A DNA stretch of 64,000 bases. It comes from Rhizobium sp. (GTDB lineage Bacteria > Pseudomonadota > Alphaproteobacteria > Rhizobiales > Rhizobiaceae). Position numbers and translations under genes: made by a program. Shown here piece after piece: positions 36,223-44,782 of the stretch (the first letter of the stretch is position 1; the number at the start of each line of letters is the position of its first letter). The notes under the pieces were generated by a model that was not told the origin of the DNA, searched no databases, and saw nothing but the letters and a program-made list of their open reading frames with translations. Location of the stretch: contig JAPZUE010000040.1 in NCBI GenBank assembly GCA_027533385.1, forward strand, positions 1 through 64,000. Direction: 5' to 3'.

Positions 36223-37773
36223 ATGTCAGACTACTCAGATATCGACAAGAAACAGGATCTCCAGATCCTGCATTCCATGGGTTATGCCCAGGAACTGGAA
36301 CGGCGCATGAGTTCGTTCTCGAACTTCGCCGTCTCCTTCTCCATCATCTGCATCCTGTCCGGCGGCATCAATTCTCTCGCCCAGGCGACTTCGGGTGCCG
36401 GCGGTGCTGCGATCGGCATCGGCTGGCCGCTCGGCTGCTTCATCTCCCTCGTCTTCGCCGTTGCCATGGCGCAGATCAGCTCCGCCTATCCGACGGCGGG
36501 TGGCCTCTATCACTGGGGGGCGATCCTCGGAAACCGCTTTACCGGCTGGCTGACCGCCTGGTTCAACCTGCTCGGTCTCGTCACGGTTCTCGGCGCCATC
36601 AATGTCGGTACTTACTACTTCTTCATGGGCTCGTTCGGCGCACCCTATCTCGGGCTTGAGGACACGCTCGGTGTCCGGCTCACCTTCCTCGTGCTGATCA
36701 CCGGCCTGCAGGCTCTGGTCAATCATATGGGCATCGGGCTTACCGCCAAGCTTACCGATTTCTCCGGCTATCTGATCTTTGCAACGGCGATCGCACTTAG
36801 CGTGACCTGCCTGATCGTTGCAGACAGTTACGAATTCGGTCGCCTCTTCACCTTCGCCAACTATTCCGGCGAAGCGGGCGGCAATGTCTGGCCTGCGACA
36901 TCGGGTCTGTGGGTGTTCCTGCTCGGTCTGCTGCTGCCGATCTACACGATCACCGGCTACGACGCCTCGGCGCATACCTCGGAAGAAACGGTGAAGGCCG
37001 CCATCTCCGTGCCGAAAGGCATGGTCTCGTCTGTCCTCTGGGCGTCGCTCTTCGGCTATGTGATGCTGTGCTCGTTCGTGCTGATGCTGCCGAGCATGGA
37101 AGAGGCTGCGGCCCAGGGCTGGAACGTGTTCTTCTGGGCGATGGACACCCAGGTCAATCCCATCGTCAAGGACGTGCTTTATCTCGCTATCTTCATCGCA
37201 CAGTTCATCTGCGGCCTGGCAACGGTGACCTCGGCTTCTCGCATGATCTTCGCCTTTGCCCGTGATGGCGGCCTGCCGGCATCGTCGGCGCTGGCCACGG
37301 TGAGCCCGAAGTATCGTTCGCCGGTGACGGCGATCTGGGTCGGCTCGGTTCTGTCGGTTCTCTTCGTTTGGGGCTCGTCGCTGGTCTCGATCGGTGAGAC
37401 GCCGGTCTATACGATTGTCGTCTCGTGCACGGTCATCTTCCTGTTCTTCTCCTTCGCCATTCCGATTGCGCTCGGCTTCTTTGCCTGGGGCACCTCGAAG
37501 TGGAGCACGATGGGTCCGTGGAACCTGGGTGAGGGCATGTTCAAGCTGTTCGCCATACTGTCGATGATCGCCATGGCGCTCATCTTCGTGCTTGGCATCC
37601 AGCCGCCGAACGACTGGGCGCTCTACATCACCGTTGGCTTCCTGGTCGTCACCGCGATCGTCTGGTTCGCCTTCGAGAACAAGCGCTTCAAGGGCCCGCC
37701 GATCGGTGACGAAGTTGCCAAGCGTCAGGCCGAAATCGCCGCTGCCGAACGCGCCGTGGGCGAGGCACCCTGA
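36223..37773 (+). CDS. APC-family amino acid/amine permease
   Basis: A 516-residue transporter with about twelve helices. The APC signature follows a cytoplasmic start: RRMSSFSNFAVSFSIICILS, GGAAIGIGWPLGCFISLVFA and ISSAYPTAGGLYHWG, then ITGYDASAHTSEETVKAAIS. This subgroup (AAT/GABA-permease-like) imports amino acids, GABA, ethanolamine or choline-like amines with protons. It lies directly upstream of the ligase gene and downstream of the hydrolase, suggesting it imports the compound this pathway degrades. Confidence 0.93.
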   Translation: MSDYSDIDKKQDLQILHSMGYAQELERRMSSFSNFAVSFSIICILSGGINSLAQATSGAGGAAIGIGWPLGCFISLVFAVAMAQISSAYPTAGGLYHWGAILGNRFTGWLTAWFNLLGLVTVLGAINVGTYYFFMGSFGAPYLGLEDTLGVRLTFLVLITGLQALVNHMGIGLTAKLTDFSGYLIFATAIALSVTCLIVADSYEFGRLFTFANYSGEAGGNVWPATSGLWVFLLGLLLPIYTITGYDASAHTSEETVKAAISVPKGMVSSVLWASLFGYVMLCSFVLMLPSMEEAAAQGWNVFFWAMDTQVNPIVKDVLYLAIFIAQFICGLATVTSASRMIFAFARDGGLPASSALATVSPKYRSPVTAIWVGSVLSVLFVWGSSLVSIGETPVYTIVVSCTVIFLFFSFAIPIALGFFAWGTSKWSTMGPWNLGEGMFKLFAILSMIAMALIFVLGIQPPNDWALYITVGFLVVTAIVWFAFENKRFKGPPIGDEVAKRQAEIAAAERAVGEAP

Positions 37774-37869
37774 TAATCTGCTGCGGGCCGGCTCGTGTCG
37801 GCCCGCAGCTTCCGTTTCGATCGCGGCGTCTCGCCGCTCAGTTCAGTTTCACATTGGCGGACCACAGTC

Positions 37870-39240
37870 ATGACCACCACTTACACATTCGAAGATCTGA
37901 AAAAGGACGTCGCCGAAGGGCGCATCGACACGGTATTGGCGTGTCAGGTGGACATGCAGGGCCGTTTGATGGGCAAGCGCTTCCAGGCGGAGTATTTCGT
38001 CGAAAGCGCCTACAAGGAAACGCACAGCTGCAATTATCTGCTCGCCACCGACATGGAGATGGAAACCGTCTCCGGCTACAAGGCGACGAGCTGGGAGAAG
38101 GGTTACGGCGACTACACGATGAAGCCGGATCTTTCGACGCTGCGTCGAATTCCCTGGCTCGAAGGCACAACCCTCGTCCTTTGCGACATGTATGACCATG
38201 CGACCCATGCGGAAGTGCCGCATTCGCCGCGCGCCATTCTGAAGAAACAGGTTGCCCGGCTTGAGGCCATGGGCATGAAGGCCTTCATGGCGACCGAACT
38301 CGAATTCTTCCTCTTCGACCAGACCTATGACGAGGCGCGGCTTTCGGGCTATCGCGACCTGAAGCTGGTCTCGGGCTATAACGAGGACTACCACATCTTC
38401 CAGACGACCAAGGAGGAGGATGTGATGCGGGCGATCCGCAAGGGCCTGCAGGGCGCCGGCATCCCGGTCGAAAACTCCAAGGGCGAGGCCTCTGCCGGCC
38501 AGGAAGAGATCAACGTCCGTTATGCCGACGCTCTGTCCATGGCCGACCGGCACGTCATCATCAAGAACGGCTGCAAGGAAATCGCCTGGTCGAAGGGCAA
38601 GGCCATCACCTTCCTTGCCAAGTGGCATTACAATGCTGCCGGTTCGTCCTCGCATATCCACCAGTCGCTGTGGTCCGCCGATGGCAAGACGCCGCTGTTT
38701 TTCGACGAGAACGGCAAATACGGCATGTCGGACACCATGAAGCACTACATGGCCGGGCTGCTCAGCCACGCTTCCGAGATCACCTACTTCCTGGCGCCCT
38801 ATATCAATTCCTACAAGCGCTTCATGGCGGGCACGTTTGCGCCGACCAAGGCAATCTGGTCGAAGGACAACCGCACCGCCGGCTACCGCCTCTGCGGCGA
38901 TGGCACCAAGGGCATCCGCGTCGAGTGCCGCGTCGGTGGCTCCGATCTCAACCCCTATCTCGCCATGGCAGCGCTGCTGGCGGCTGGCATCGACGGCATC
39001 GAGAAGAAGATGGAACTCGAGCCGGCCTTCACCGGTGATGCCTATGGCGCGCAGGGTGTTCGCGAGATCCCGCGCACGCTGCGGGCCGCAACGGAAACGT
39101 TGAAGGCTTCGGCCATGCTCAGGGCTGCATTCGGCGATGATGTGGTCGACCACTATGTCCGTGCTGCCGAATGGGAACAGGAGGAATATGACCGTCGGAT
39201 CACCGACTGGGAGGTGGCGCGCGGCTTTGAGCGGGCTTGA
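37870..39240 (+). CDS. Glutamine synthetase family ligase (gamma-glutamyl-amine synthetase-like)
   Basis: A 456-residue GS-fold enzyme. Metal-binding Glu residues appear in ATELEFFLFDQTYDEA and GQEEINVRYADAL; the ATP/phosphate loop is AGSSSHIHQSLW, and Arg-rich NRTAGYRLCGDGTKGIRVEC closes the site. It lacks the adenylylation loop of GlnA. GlnA-like paralogues such as PuuA, IpuC or GlnA4 couple glutamate to amines using ATP. The start is ATG at 37870. With the flanking permease, hydrolase, aldehyde dehydrogenase and alcohol dehydrogenase it likely performs the first, activating step of an amine or amino-alcohol pathway. Confidence 0.9.
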   Translation: MTTTYTFEDLKKDVAEGRIDTVLACQVDMQGRLMGKRFQAEYFVESAYKETHSCNYLLATDMEMETVSGYKATSWEKGYGDYTMKPDLSTLRRIPWLEGTTLVLCDMYDHATHAEVPHSPRAILKKQVARLEAMGMKAFMATELEFFLFDQTYDEARLSGYRDLKLVSGYNEDYHIFQTTKEEDVMRAIRKGLQGAGIPVENSKGEASAGQEEINVRYADALSMADRHVIIKNGCKEIAWSKGKAITFLAKWHYNAAGSSSHIHQSLWSADGKTPLFFDENGKYGMSDTMKHYMAGLLSHASEITYFLAPYINSYKRFMAGTFAPTKAIWSKDNRTAGYRLCGDGTKGIRVECRVGGSDLNPYLAMAALLAAGIDGIEKKMELEPAFTGDAYGAQGVREIPRTLRAATETLKASAMLRAAFGDDVVDHYVRAAEWEQEEYDRRITDWEVARGFERA

Positions 39241-39296
39241 GGTTGTTGCGGTGAGAACCACGGGCTGGTAAAATCGCAACAGCCTGGAGGTGCCTC

Positions 39297-39746
39297 ATGA
39301 TCGACAGTGCCTGGTTTTATCAGCAGCTTGAAAAAGATGGACGTTCGCTCCGCGCCATGGCGCGGGAGCTTGGTCTTGACCCGAGTGCGGTCTCACGGAT
39401 GCTGCGGGGCGAGCGAAAGATGAGCGCCGAGGAGCAGGATGGGATAGCCGCCTATCTCGCCGTGCCGCTTGCGGTGGTCGCTGCGAGGCGGCGCGGGGAG
39501 GTGGCAGGCTTCGCCGAAGAGGGACAGGAGGGATATGTGCTCAATCCCCCTCCGGTGGACCTTGCAAAGACGAAAACGCAGTCCGCTGCTCCGTGGGATG
39601 CGGACCCACTGGAGGGACTGAATCTGGAGGCAACGAATTTCTACGATCGCGTTCGCGGTTGCATGAGGGGCACGATTACGATTGCGCCCGGTGTCGATCT
39701 GACTGAGCCAGCTGACCCGGAATGGGCGAAGGTCTATGACGACTAG
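39297..39746 (+). CDS. HTH antitoxin-like protein
   Basis: A 149-residue protein with an N-terminal XRE-type HTH (about 5-50: SLRAMARELGLDPSAVSRML, RGERKMSAEEQ) and a C-terminal acidic region ending GVDLTEPADPEWAKVYDD. The gene overlaps the PIN toxin gene by 11 bases. Most VapB antitoxins are AbrB, RHH or Phd types of 70-90 residues, so this longer HTH form with an extra middle segment (90-130) is unusual. The C-terminal half would be expected to occupy the toxin's active site. Confidence 0.78.
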   Translation: MIDSAWFYQQLEKDGRSLRAMARELGLDPSAVSRMLRGERKMSAEEQDGIAAYLAVPLAVVAARRRGEVAGFAEEGQEGYVLNPPPVDLAKTKTQSAAPWDADPLEGLNLEATNFYDRVRGCMRGTITIAPGVDLTEPADPEWAKVYDD

Positions 39747-40155
39747 GCGGTTTTTGCTTGATACCTGCGCCTTGATCTATCTAGCTGAAGATCAATCAAT
39801 TGCGATTGATGCTCAAGCAGCGTTGCGCACAGTCGAGCCTGTCAGTCGCGGCATCTGGGTATCGGTCTTCTCGGCGTGGGAGATCGGCATGCTGGCGAGC
39901 AAAGGTCGCTTGATGACGGCGAGGGAGCCAAAGCTGTGGTTCGACTCTGCCGTTTCAAAATTTGGAGCAGGGATTCTCGGAGTGACAACGGATTTGCTGT
40001 TGCAGTCCTCCTTCCTGCCCGAACCGCTGCATGGCGATCCGGCTGACCGGATCCTGATCGCCACGGCGCGGTCCTATGATTTGACGATCGTGACCCGCGA
40101 CCGCGCCATTCTGACCTATGGCGCGGCGGGTCATGTGAAAGTACTGGCCTGCTAG
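39736..40155 (+). CDS. PIN-domain toxin (VapC-like)
   Basis: A 139-residue PIN-domain nuclease. The acidic active-site residues are visible: Asp9 in RRFLLDTCALIYLAE, Glu near 49 in VSVFSAWEIGML, and Asp residues in LHGDPADRILIATARSYDLT and VTRDRAILTYG. Proteins of this kind cut tRNA or rRNA and are held inactive by the upstream antitoxin. Overlap with the antitoxin gene gives tight co-translation. The pair sits between the GS-like gene and the aldehyde dehydrogenase gene, splitting the catabolic operon. Confidence 0.88.
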   Translation: MTTRRFLLDTCALIYLAEDQSIAIDAQAALRTVEPVSRGIWVSVFSAWEIGMLASKGRLMTAREPKLWFDSAVSKFGAGILGVTTDLLLQSSFLPEPLHGDPADRILIATARSYDLTIVTRDRAILTYGAAGHVKVLAC

Positions 40156-40174
40156 GCCGAAGGAGCAAGTGAAG

Positions 40175-41560
40175 ATGACGATGATCCAATGCATTTCGCC
40201 GATCGACGGATCGGTTTACGCCGAGCGACCGGCGATGTCGCTGGAAGCGGCGACCGAGGCTGTGGCTCGTGCGCGCAAGGCGCAGAAGGCCTGGGCGCGC
40301 CGGCCGCTCGAAGACCGCATCCAGCTCGTGCTGAAGGGCGTGGCCCGTCTCAACGAGATGTCCGCTGAAGTGGTGCCGGAACTGGCCCATATGATGGGCC
40401 GTCCGGTGCGCTACGGCGGCGAGTACAAGGGTTTCAACGAGCGCTCCAACTATGTCGCGGCGATTGCTGCCGATGCACTTGCGCCGCTCGTTGTCGAAGC
40501 CAGCGACAAGTTCGAGCGCCGCATCGAGCGCGAGCCGCATGGCGTCGTCTTCGTCATCGCGCCGTGGAACTATCCCTACATGACCGCGATCAACACGATC
40601 GCGCCGGCGCTGATGGCGGGCAATACCGTGGTCATCAAGCATGCGACCCAGACGCTTCTCGTTGGCGAGCGCATGGTGCGTGCCTTTGTCGAAGCGGGTG
40701 TTCCCGATGATGTCTTCATCAACCTCTTCCTCGACCACGCCACGACCTCGGCGCTGATCGCCGCTGGCAACTTCAACTTCATCAACTTCACCGGTTCGGT
40801 CGAAGGCGGGCGTTCGATCGAGCGGGCCGCTGCCGGTACCTTTGCCGGCCTTGGCCTAGAGCTCGGCGGCAAGGACCCGGGTTACGTCATGGAAGACGCA
40901 GACCTGGATGCCGCCGTCGATACGCTGATGGATGGCGCGACCTATAATTCCGGCCAGTGCTGCTGCGGCATCGAGCGCATCTATGTGCATGAGAGCCTCT
41001 ACGACGCCTTCGTCGAGAAGTCGGTCGCCTGGGTGTCGAACTACAAGCTCGGCAATCCGCTCGATCCGGAAACGTCGCTCGGGCCGATGGCCAACAAGCG
41101 CTTCGCCAAGGTGGTGCGCGAGCAGATCGCCGATGCGGTCTCCAAGGGCGCCAAGGCGCTGGTCGATCCGAAGCTCTTCCCTGCCGATGACGGCGGCGCC
41201 TATATCATGCCGCAGATCCTCGTGAACGTGGATCACTCCATGACCTTCATGAAGGAAGAAACCTTCGGCCCCGCCGTCGGCATCATGAAGGTCAAGAGCG
41301 ACGCTGAGGCGATCGAACTGATGAACGACAGCCCCTATGGTCTGACCGCCTCGCTCTGGACGCAGGATCCCGAACGTGCCGCCCGCATCGGCCGTGACAT
41401 CGAGACCGGCACCGTCTTCATGAACCGGGCAGACTATCTCGACCCGGCGCTCTGCTGGACCGGCGTCAAGGAAACCGGGAAGGGTGGCTCGCTCTCCGTA
41501 CTCGGCTTCCAGAACCTCACCCGTCCGAAATCCTACCACCTGAAGAAAGTCACGAAATGA
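40175..41560 (+). CDS. Aldehyde dehydrogenase
   Basis: A 461-residue NAD(P)-dependent ALDH. The cofactor-binding region has PWNYPYMTAINTIAPALMAG; the catalytic Glu is in GLELGGKDPGYVMEDADLD; the nucleophile is in NSGQCCCGIERIYVH, an unusual triple-cysteine form. The C-terminal EETFGPAVGIMKV is standard. The ATG at 40175 has AAGGAGCAAGTGAAG in front; the GTG at 40169 is too close to that site. It overlaps the iron alcohol dehydrogenase gene by four bases, which implies the two act in sequence, alcohol to aldehyde to acid. Confidence 0.93.
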   Translation: MTMIQCISPIDGSVYAERPAMSLEAATEAVARARKAQKAWARRPLEDRIQLVLKGVARLNEMSAEVVPELAHMMGRPVRYGGEYKGFNERSNYVAAIAADALAPLVVEASDKFERRIEREPHGVVFVIAPWNYPYMTAINTIAPALMAGNTVVIKHATQTLLVGERMVRAFVEAGVPDDVFINLFLDHATTSALIAAGNFNFINFTGSVEGGRSIERAAAGTFAGLGLELGGKDPGYVMEDADLDAAVDTLMDGATYNSGQCCCGIERIYVHESLYDAFVEKSVAWVSNYKLGNPLDPETSLGPMANKRFAKVVREQIADAVSKGAKALVDPKLFPADDGGAYIMPQILVNVDHSMTFMKEETFGPAVGIMKVKSDAEAIELMNDSPYGLTASLWTQDPERAARIGRDIETGTVFMNRADYLDPALCWTGVKETGKGGSLSVLGFQNLTRPKSYHLKKVTK

Positions 41561-42702
41561 ACATCGTCGCCAACTGGAGCTACCCCACCGCCGTCAAGAT
41601 GGGACGTGGCCGCATCAAGGAACTGGCGGACGCCTGCAAGTCCCTCGGCATGAAGAAGCCGCTGCTGATCACCGATCGGGGCCTTGCCCCGATGGCGATC
41701 ACCCAGACGGCGCTCGACGTGCTGGAAGAGGCGGGCCTTGGTCGCGCGCTGTTTGCCGATGTCGATCCGAACCCGAATGAGAAGAACCTCGAAGCCGGCA
41801 TCAAGGCCTATAAGGATGGCGGTCATGACGGCGTCGTCGCCTTCGGTGGCGGTTCTGGCCTCGACCTCGGCAAGTGCGTGGCCTTCATGGCCGGCCAGAC
41901 CCGTCCGGTCTGGGACTTCGAGGATATCGGTGACTGGTGGACCCGCGCCAATTCCGACGGCATCGCGCCGATCGTTGCCGTGCCGACCACGGCGGGCACC
42001 GGCTCGGAAGTCGGTCGCGCTTCGGTCATCACCAATTCCGTCACGCATGTGAAGAAGATCATCTTCCATCCGAAGTTCCTGCCCGGCGTCGTTATCTGCG
42101 ATCCGGAACTGACCGTCGGCATGCCGAAGATGATTACGGCGGGCACGGGCATGGACGCATTTGCGCATTGCCTGGAAGCCTATTCCTCGCCCTTCTATCA
42201 TCCGATGAGCCAGGGCATTGCGCTCGAAGGCATGCGGCTGGTGAAGGAATTCCTGCCGCGTGCCTACAAGGACGGCACTGACCTCGAAGCCCGCACCAAC
42301 ATGATGTCGGCGGCTGCCATGGGTGCTGTTGCCTTCCAGAAGGGGCTCGGCGCGATCCATGCGCTGTCGCATCCGATCGGTGCCGTCTACAACACCCATC
42401 ACGGCATGACGAATGCGGTGGTGATGCCGCCGGTTCTGAAGTTCAACCGTCATGTCATCGAGGAGAAGATCGAACGCGCAGCTGCCTATCTCGGCATCGC
42501 CGGCGGCTTTGATGGCTTCTACGACTATGTCCTCGCACTCCGTTCCGAGCTGCATGTGCCGGCCAATCTGACTGCCATGGGCATTGCCAATGACCGGATC
42601 GACGAACTCTCGGCCATGGCGATCGAGGATCCGAGCGCCGGTGGCAATCCGGTCAAGATGACGCTGGAAAACACCAAGCAGTTGTTCGCCGACTGCTTCT
42701 GA
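41557..42702 (+). CDS. Iron-containing alcohol dehydrogenase
   Basis: A 381-residue group III alcohol dehydrogenase. NAD-binding is shown by FGGGSGLDLGKCVAFMAG and VPTTAGTGSEVGR; the metal ligands are in ITAGTGMDAFAHCLEAYSS and in GAIHALSHPIGAVYNTHHG. It oxidises a primary alcohol to the aldehyde that the coupled ALDH removes. In the proposed scheme it would act on a gamma-glutamyl amino-alcohol. It ends the cluster; a terminator follows at 42723-42758. Confidence 0.93.
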   Translation: MNIVANWSYPTAVKMGRGRIKELADACKSLGMKKPLLITDRGLAPMAITQTALDVLEEAGLGRALFADVDPNPNEKNLEAGIKAYKDGGHDGVVAFGGGSGLDLGKCVAFMAGQTRPVWDFEDIGDWWTRANSDGIAPIVAVPTTAGTGSEVGRASVITNSVTHVKKIIFHPKFLPGVVICDPELTVGMPKMITAGTGMDAFAHCLEAYSSPFYHPMSQGIALEGMRLVKEFLPRAYKDGTDLEARTNMMSAAAMGAVAFQKGLGAIHALSHPIGAVYNTHHGMTNAVVMPPVLKFNRHVIEEKIERAAAYLGIAGGFDGFYDYVLALRSELHVPANLTAMGIANDRIDELSAMAIEDPSAGGNPVKMTLENTKQLFADCF

Positions 42703-42722
42703 TTGTCTGCGTTGACAAATCG

Positions 42723-42758
42723 AGGGGCCCTGCCACTATAGGTTGGGTCCCTTTTTTA
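42723..42758 (+). terminator. Rho-independent terminator
   Basis: AGGGGCCCTGCC pairs with GGTTGGGTCCCT (with two G-U pairs and one mismatch) around ACTATA, followed by a six-T run. It closes the catabolic cluster. Confidence 0.75.
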
Positions 42759-42805
42759 TTTGCCTGAGATCCCCTTTCATATCTCATTTTGAAGAGGAGC
42801 AATTG

Positions 42806-43198
42806 ATGTCTCGTTCCCATCTGATTGCGCGCGCCCTCGGTCTGTTCGGAGCTGCTTTTCTTATTCATTCCTCGCCTGCATCCGCCGAAAGCTTTCAGGG
42901 GCTCCTGAAGAAGGGCTACACGGTCGGCAATATGAGCCAGGGGAAATCTGGCGCCATGGGCTGGGTGCTGACGGGCAAGGACGGCAAGCAGTTCTGCAAG
43001 TCGAAGGTGAGCCTTGCCGTGGTCGACAAGAAGACGCTGGTGAGCATTCTCGGCAGCGGACGCATGGTCAAGGTCGACCGCGCGACATTCGAGGCGAGCC
43101 TCGGTGGACCGGATCCGTCCTTGCCGCTGCTATCCGATCTCAAGGCTGGCCGAGTCGGTCCGCAACATGTCGGTGGTTGCACGCCGCTCCGCGGTTGA
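42806..43198 (+). CDS. Small secreted protein of unknown function
   Basis: A 130-residue protein with a clear signal peptide (MSRSHLIARALGLFGAAFLI, cleavage likely after SPASA near 27). The mature domain of about 100 residues has two cysteines, one in GKQFCKSKVS and one in HVGGCTPLRG, that could form a disulfide. I do not recognise a family. The ATG at 42806 has GAAGAGGAGCAATTG in front. Stand-alone between the terminator and the ParA gene. Confidence 0.75.
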   Translation: MSRSHLIARALGLFGAAFLIHSSPASAESFQGLLKKGYTVGNMSQGKSGAMGWVLTGKDGKQFCKSKVSLAVVDKKTLVSILGSGRMVKVDRATFEASLGGPDPSLPLLSDLKAGRVGPQHVGGCTPLRG

Positions 43199-43397
43199 TC
43201 GGTCGCTGTTCGGCCCATTCACATCTTCGAATATGCTATGTTTTTCCGTCGCTTCTCCCCAATATCGGGGAGGGCGCGCCGGTTGGCGTTTCCATTTTGT
43301 TAACCATGTTTGCGCCATGATGCAGGCATGTGGCGCCGATGATGCAGGTTGCCCCAGAGCGATGAGCCGCTCGGACCGGACCTCTCAAGGATCAAGC

Positions 43398-44117
43398 ATG
43401 CCAGTCATTTCTTTCGCCAATGCCAAGGGCGGCGCCGGCAAGACCACCGCAGCCCTTCTTCTTGCCACCGAGCTGGCGCATCAGGGCTACCGAGTCGCCA
43501 TTCTGGACGCCGATCCGCAGCGCTGGATCACCCAGTGGCACGAGATCTCCGGTCCGCAACGCAACATCGACGTGATCTCCGAAGTGACCGTCGCGTCGGT
43601 CCAGGGGCATATCCGCGAACTCTCGCGCACGAACGACTACATCATCATGGATCTCGCCGGCGCGCGTGACGCGATGGTGACGACGGCGATCGGTCTGTCG
43701 GATCACGTGATGATCCCTGTGCAGGGTTGCGCCATGGACGCCAAGGGCGGCGCTCAGATCCTCGATCTGATCAAGCTCATGGAAGGTGCCGGCAATCTGG
43801 TCATTCCGCATTCGGTCGTTCTAACCCGCGTCACCTCCATGGTCACGACCCGCGCGCTTTTGACGATCAAGGGGCTTCTGGCTGCCCGAGGCGTGAATGT
43901 CATCAATACCCCGATTGCCGAGCGAAGCGCCTATCGCGAGATCTTCGACTGTGGTGGCACGCTGTATTCCATGGATGCAGCGAAGATCAGCAATCTCGAC
44001 AAGGCCCAGGACAACGCCAAGGCCTTCGCCTCGGAAGTCATGCGCCTGCTGCCGGTGAAAATCATCCGCTCCGGCGAGCCGCGCCGCCTGTTCCGGCTGG
44101 TCCGTTCGGCAGCCTGA
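43398..44117 (+). CDS. ParA/MinD-family ATPase (VirC1-like), orphan
   Basis: A 239-residue deviant-Walker ATPase: MPVISFANAKGGAGKTTAAL places both signature lysines (Lys10, Lys15) near the N-terminus, with VAILDADPQRWITQW and IIMDLAGARDAM following. There is no partner ParB and no parS-like repeat nearby. Length and the C-terminal half resemble the VirC1-type proteins common in Rhizobiales, which bind DNA transfer or polar complexes, but this is a family-level guess. The start is the ATG at 43398; the open frame upstream to 43104 overlaps the previous gene and is not used. Confidence 0.85.
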   Translation: MPVISFANAKGGAGKTTAALLLATELAHQGYRVAILDADPQRWITQWHEISGPQRNIDVISEVTVASVQGHIRELSRTNDYIIMDLAGARDAMVTTAIGLSDHVMIPVQGCAMDAKGGAQILDLIKLMEGAGNLVIPHSVVLTRVTSMVTTRALLTIKGLLAARGVNVINTPIAERSAYREIFDCGGTLYSMDAAKISNLDKAQDNAKAFASEVMRLLPVKIIRSGEPRRLFRLVRSAA

Positions 44118-44137
44118 GGCCCATCGTTACGGCTCTT

Positions 44138-44782
44138 TCACCCGCGCTTGGCTAACCAGGCGCGGGTTAACTTTATGTCGGCGCCCTTTGGATCTAAGGT
44201 GTGTCCGCAGGGAAGATCATGCCATTCGACATTTGCTCCGGCTGCTTGCAGCAGATTGAGCAGAGCTGGAGCGTCGGTTTTCTTCCGCCGTATGTCGTTG
44301 CTGCCGGACATCAGAAGCACTGGCCTGTTGTCCAGCCATGGAAAAGGAGAGGCCCCGTAGGGGCTCTCGGGACGAAGCAGCACGGCGCCTTCGACAAATT
44401 CGGCATGCTTGGCGAGAAGAGCTGCGGCCGTTACGGCGCCGCTGGAGTAACCGATGAGCAAAGGGCGCCGTCCGTGGCTGCCAGAAATCGTTGAAAGAAA
44501 CCCCGCAAGCTCGGCTGATCGCGCGGCGAGATTCTCAAAATCGATCGATCGATCTTCCAGACGTCTGTAAAATGTATATGCACCGTCAGAGCGTTCTTTG
44601 CCTCTGGGGAAGTATGACGGGTGGTTGGTACCGATCTGCGTACTCAAACGCAGAAGAGACGTCTCGTCACTTGCGCTTCCATGAAGAAAGACGATCGGGC
44701 GGCTTGCGCTCTCTATCTGCTGGCAAATTGCCCTGAAACTTGCGATCAGGGCAATATTTTGCAGCTTACTCGACAAATTCAA
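44138..44782 (-). CDS. Alpha/beta hydrolase (carboxylesterase-like)
   Basis: A protein of up to 214 residues with the alpha/beta-hydrolase pattern: oxyanion region IVFLHGSASDE, nucleophile elbow GYSSGA, and a late His in LPCGHTLDPKG; an acid residue is likely in LLMSGSNDIRR. It belongs to the small phospholipase/carboxylesterase group. No in-frame ATG exists near the front, so it must start from TTG (44782 or 44776). It overlaps the L,D-transpeptidase 3' end by 17 bases on the same strand, implying coupled expression. Substrate unknown. Confidence 0.78.
   Translation of the reverse strand: MNLSSKLQNIALIASFRAICQQIESASRPIVFLHGSASDETSLLRLSTQIGTNHPSYFPRGKERSDGAYTFYRRLEDRSIDFENLAARSAELAGFLSTISGSHGRRPLLIGYSSGAVTAAALLAKHAEFVEGAVLLRPESPYGASPFPWLDNRPVLLMSGSNDIRRKKTDAPALLNLLQAAGANVEWHDLPCGHTLDPKGADIKLTRAWLAKRG
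44140..44167. terminator. Bidirectional terminator between parA and hydrolase genes
   Basis: ACCCGCGC and GCGCGGGT form an eight-base perfect stem with a 12-base loop at the point where two convergent genes meet. It overlaps the last codons of the hydrolase. The T-runs are weak. Confidence 0.5.

Noticed and set aside
43104..43397. Upstream extension of the ParA frame
   Set aside because: The Walker motif sits at the N-terminus only if the ATG at 43398 is used; the extension overlaps the previous gene.
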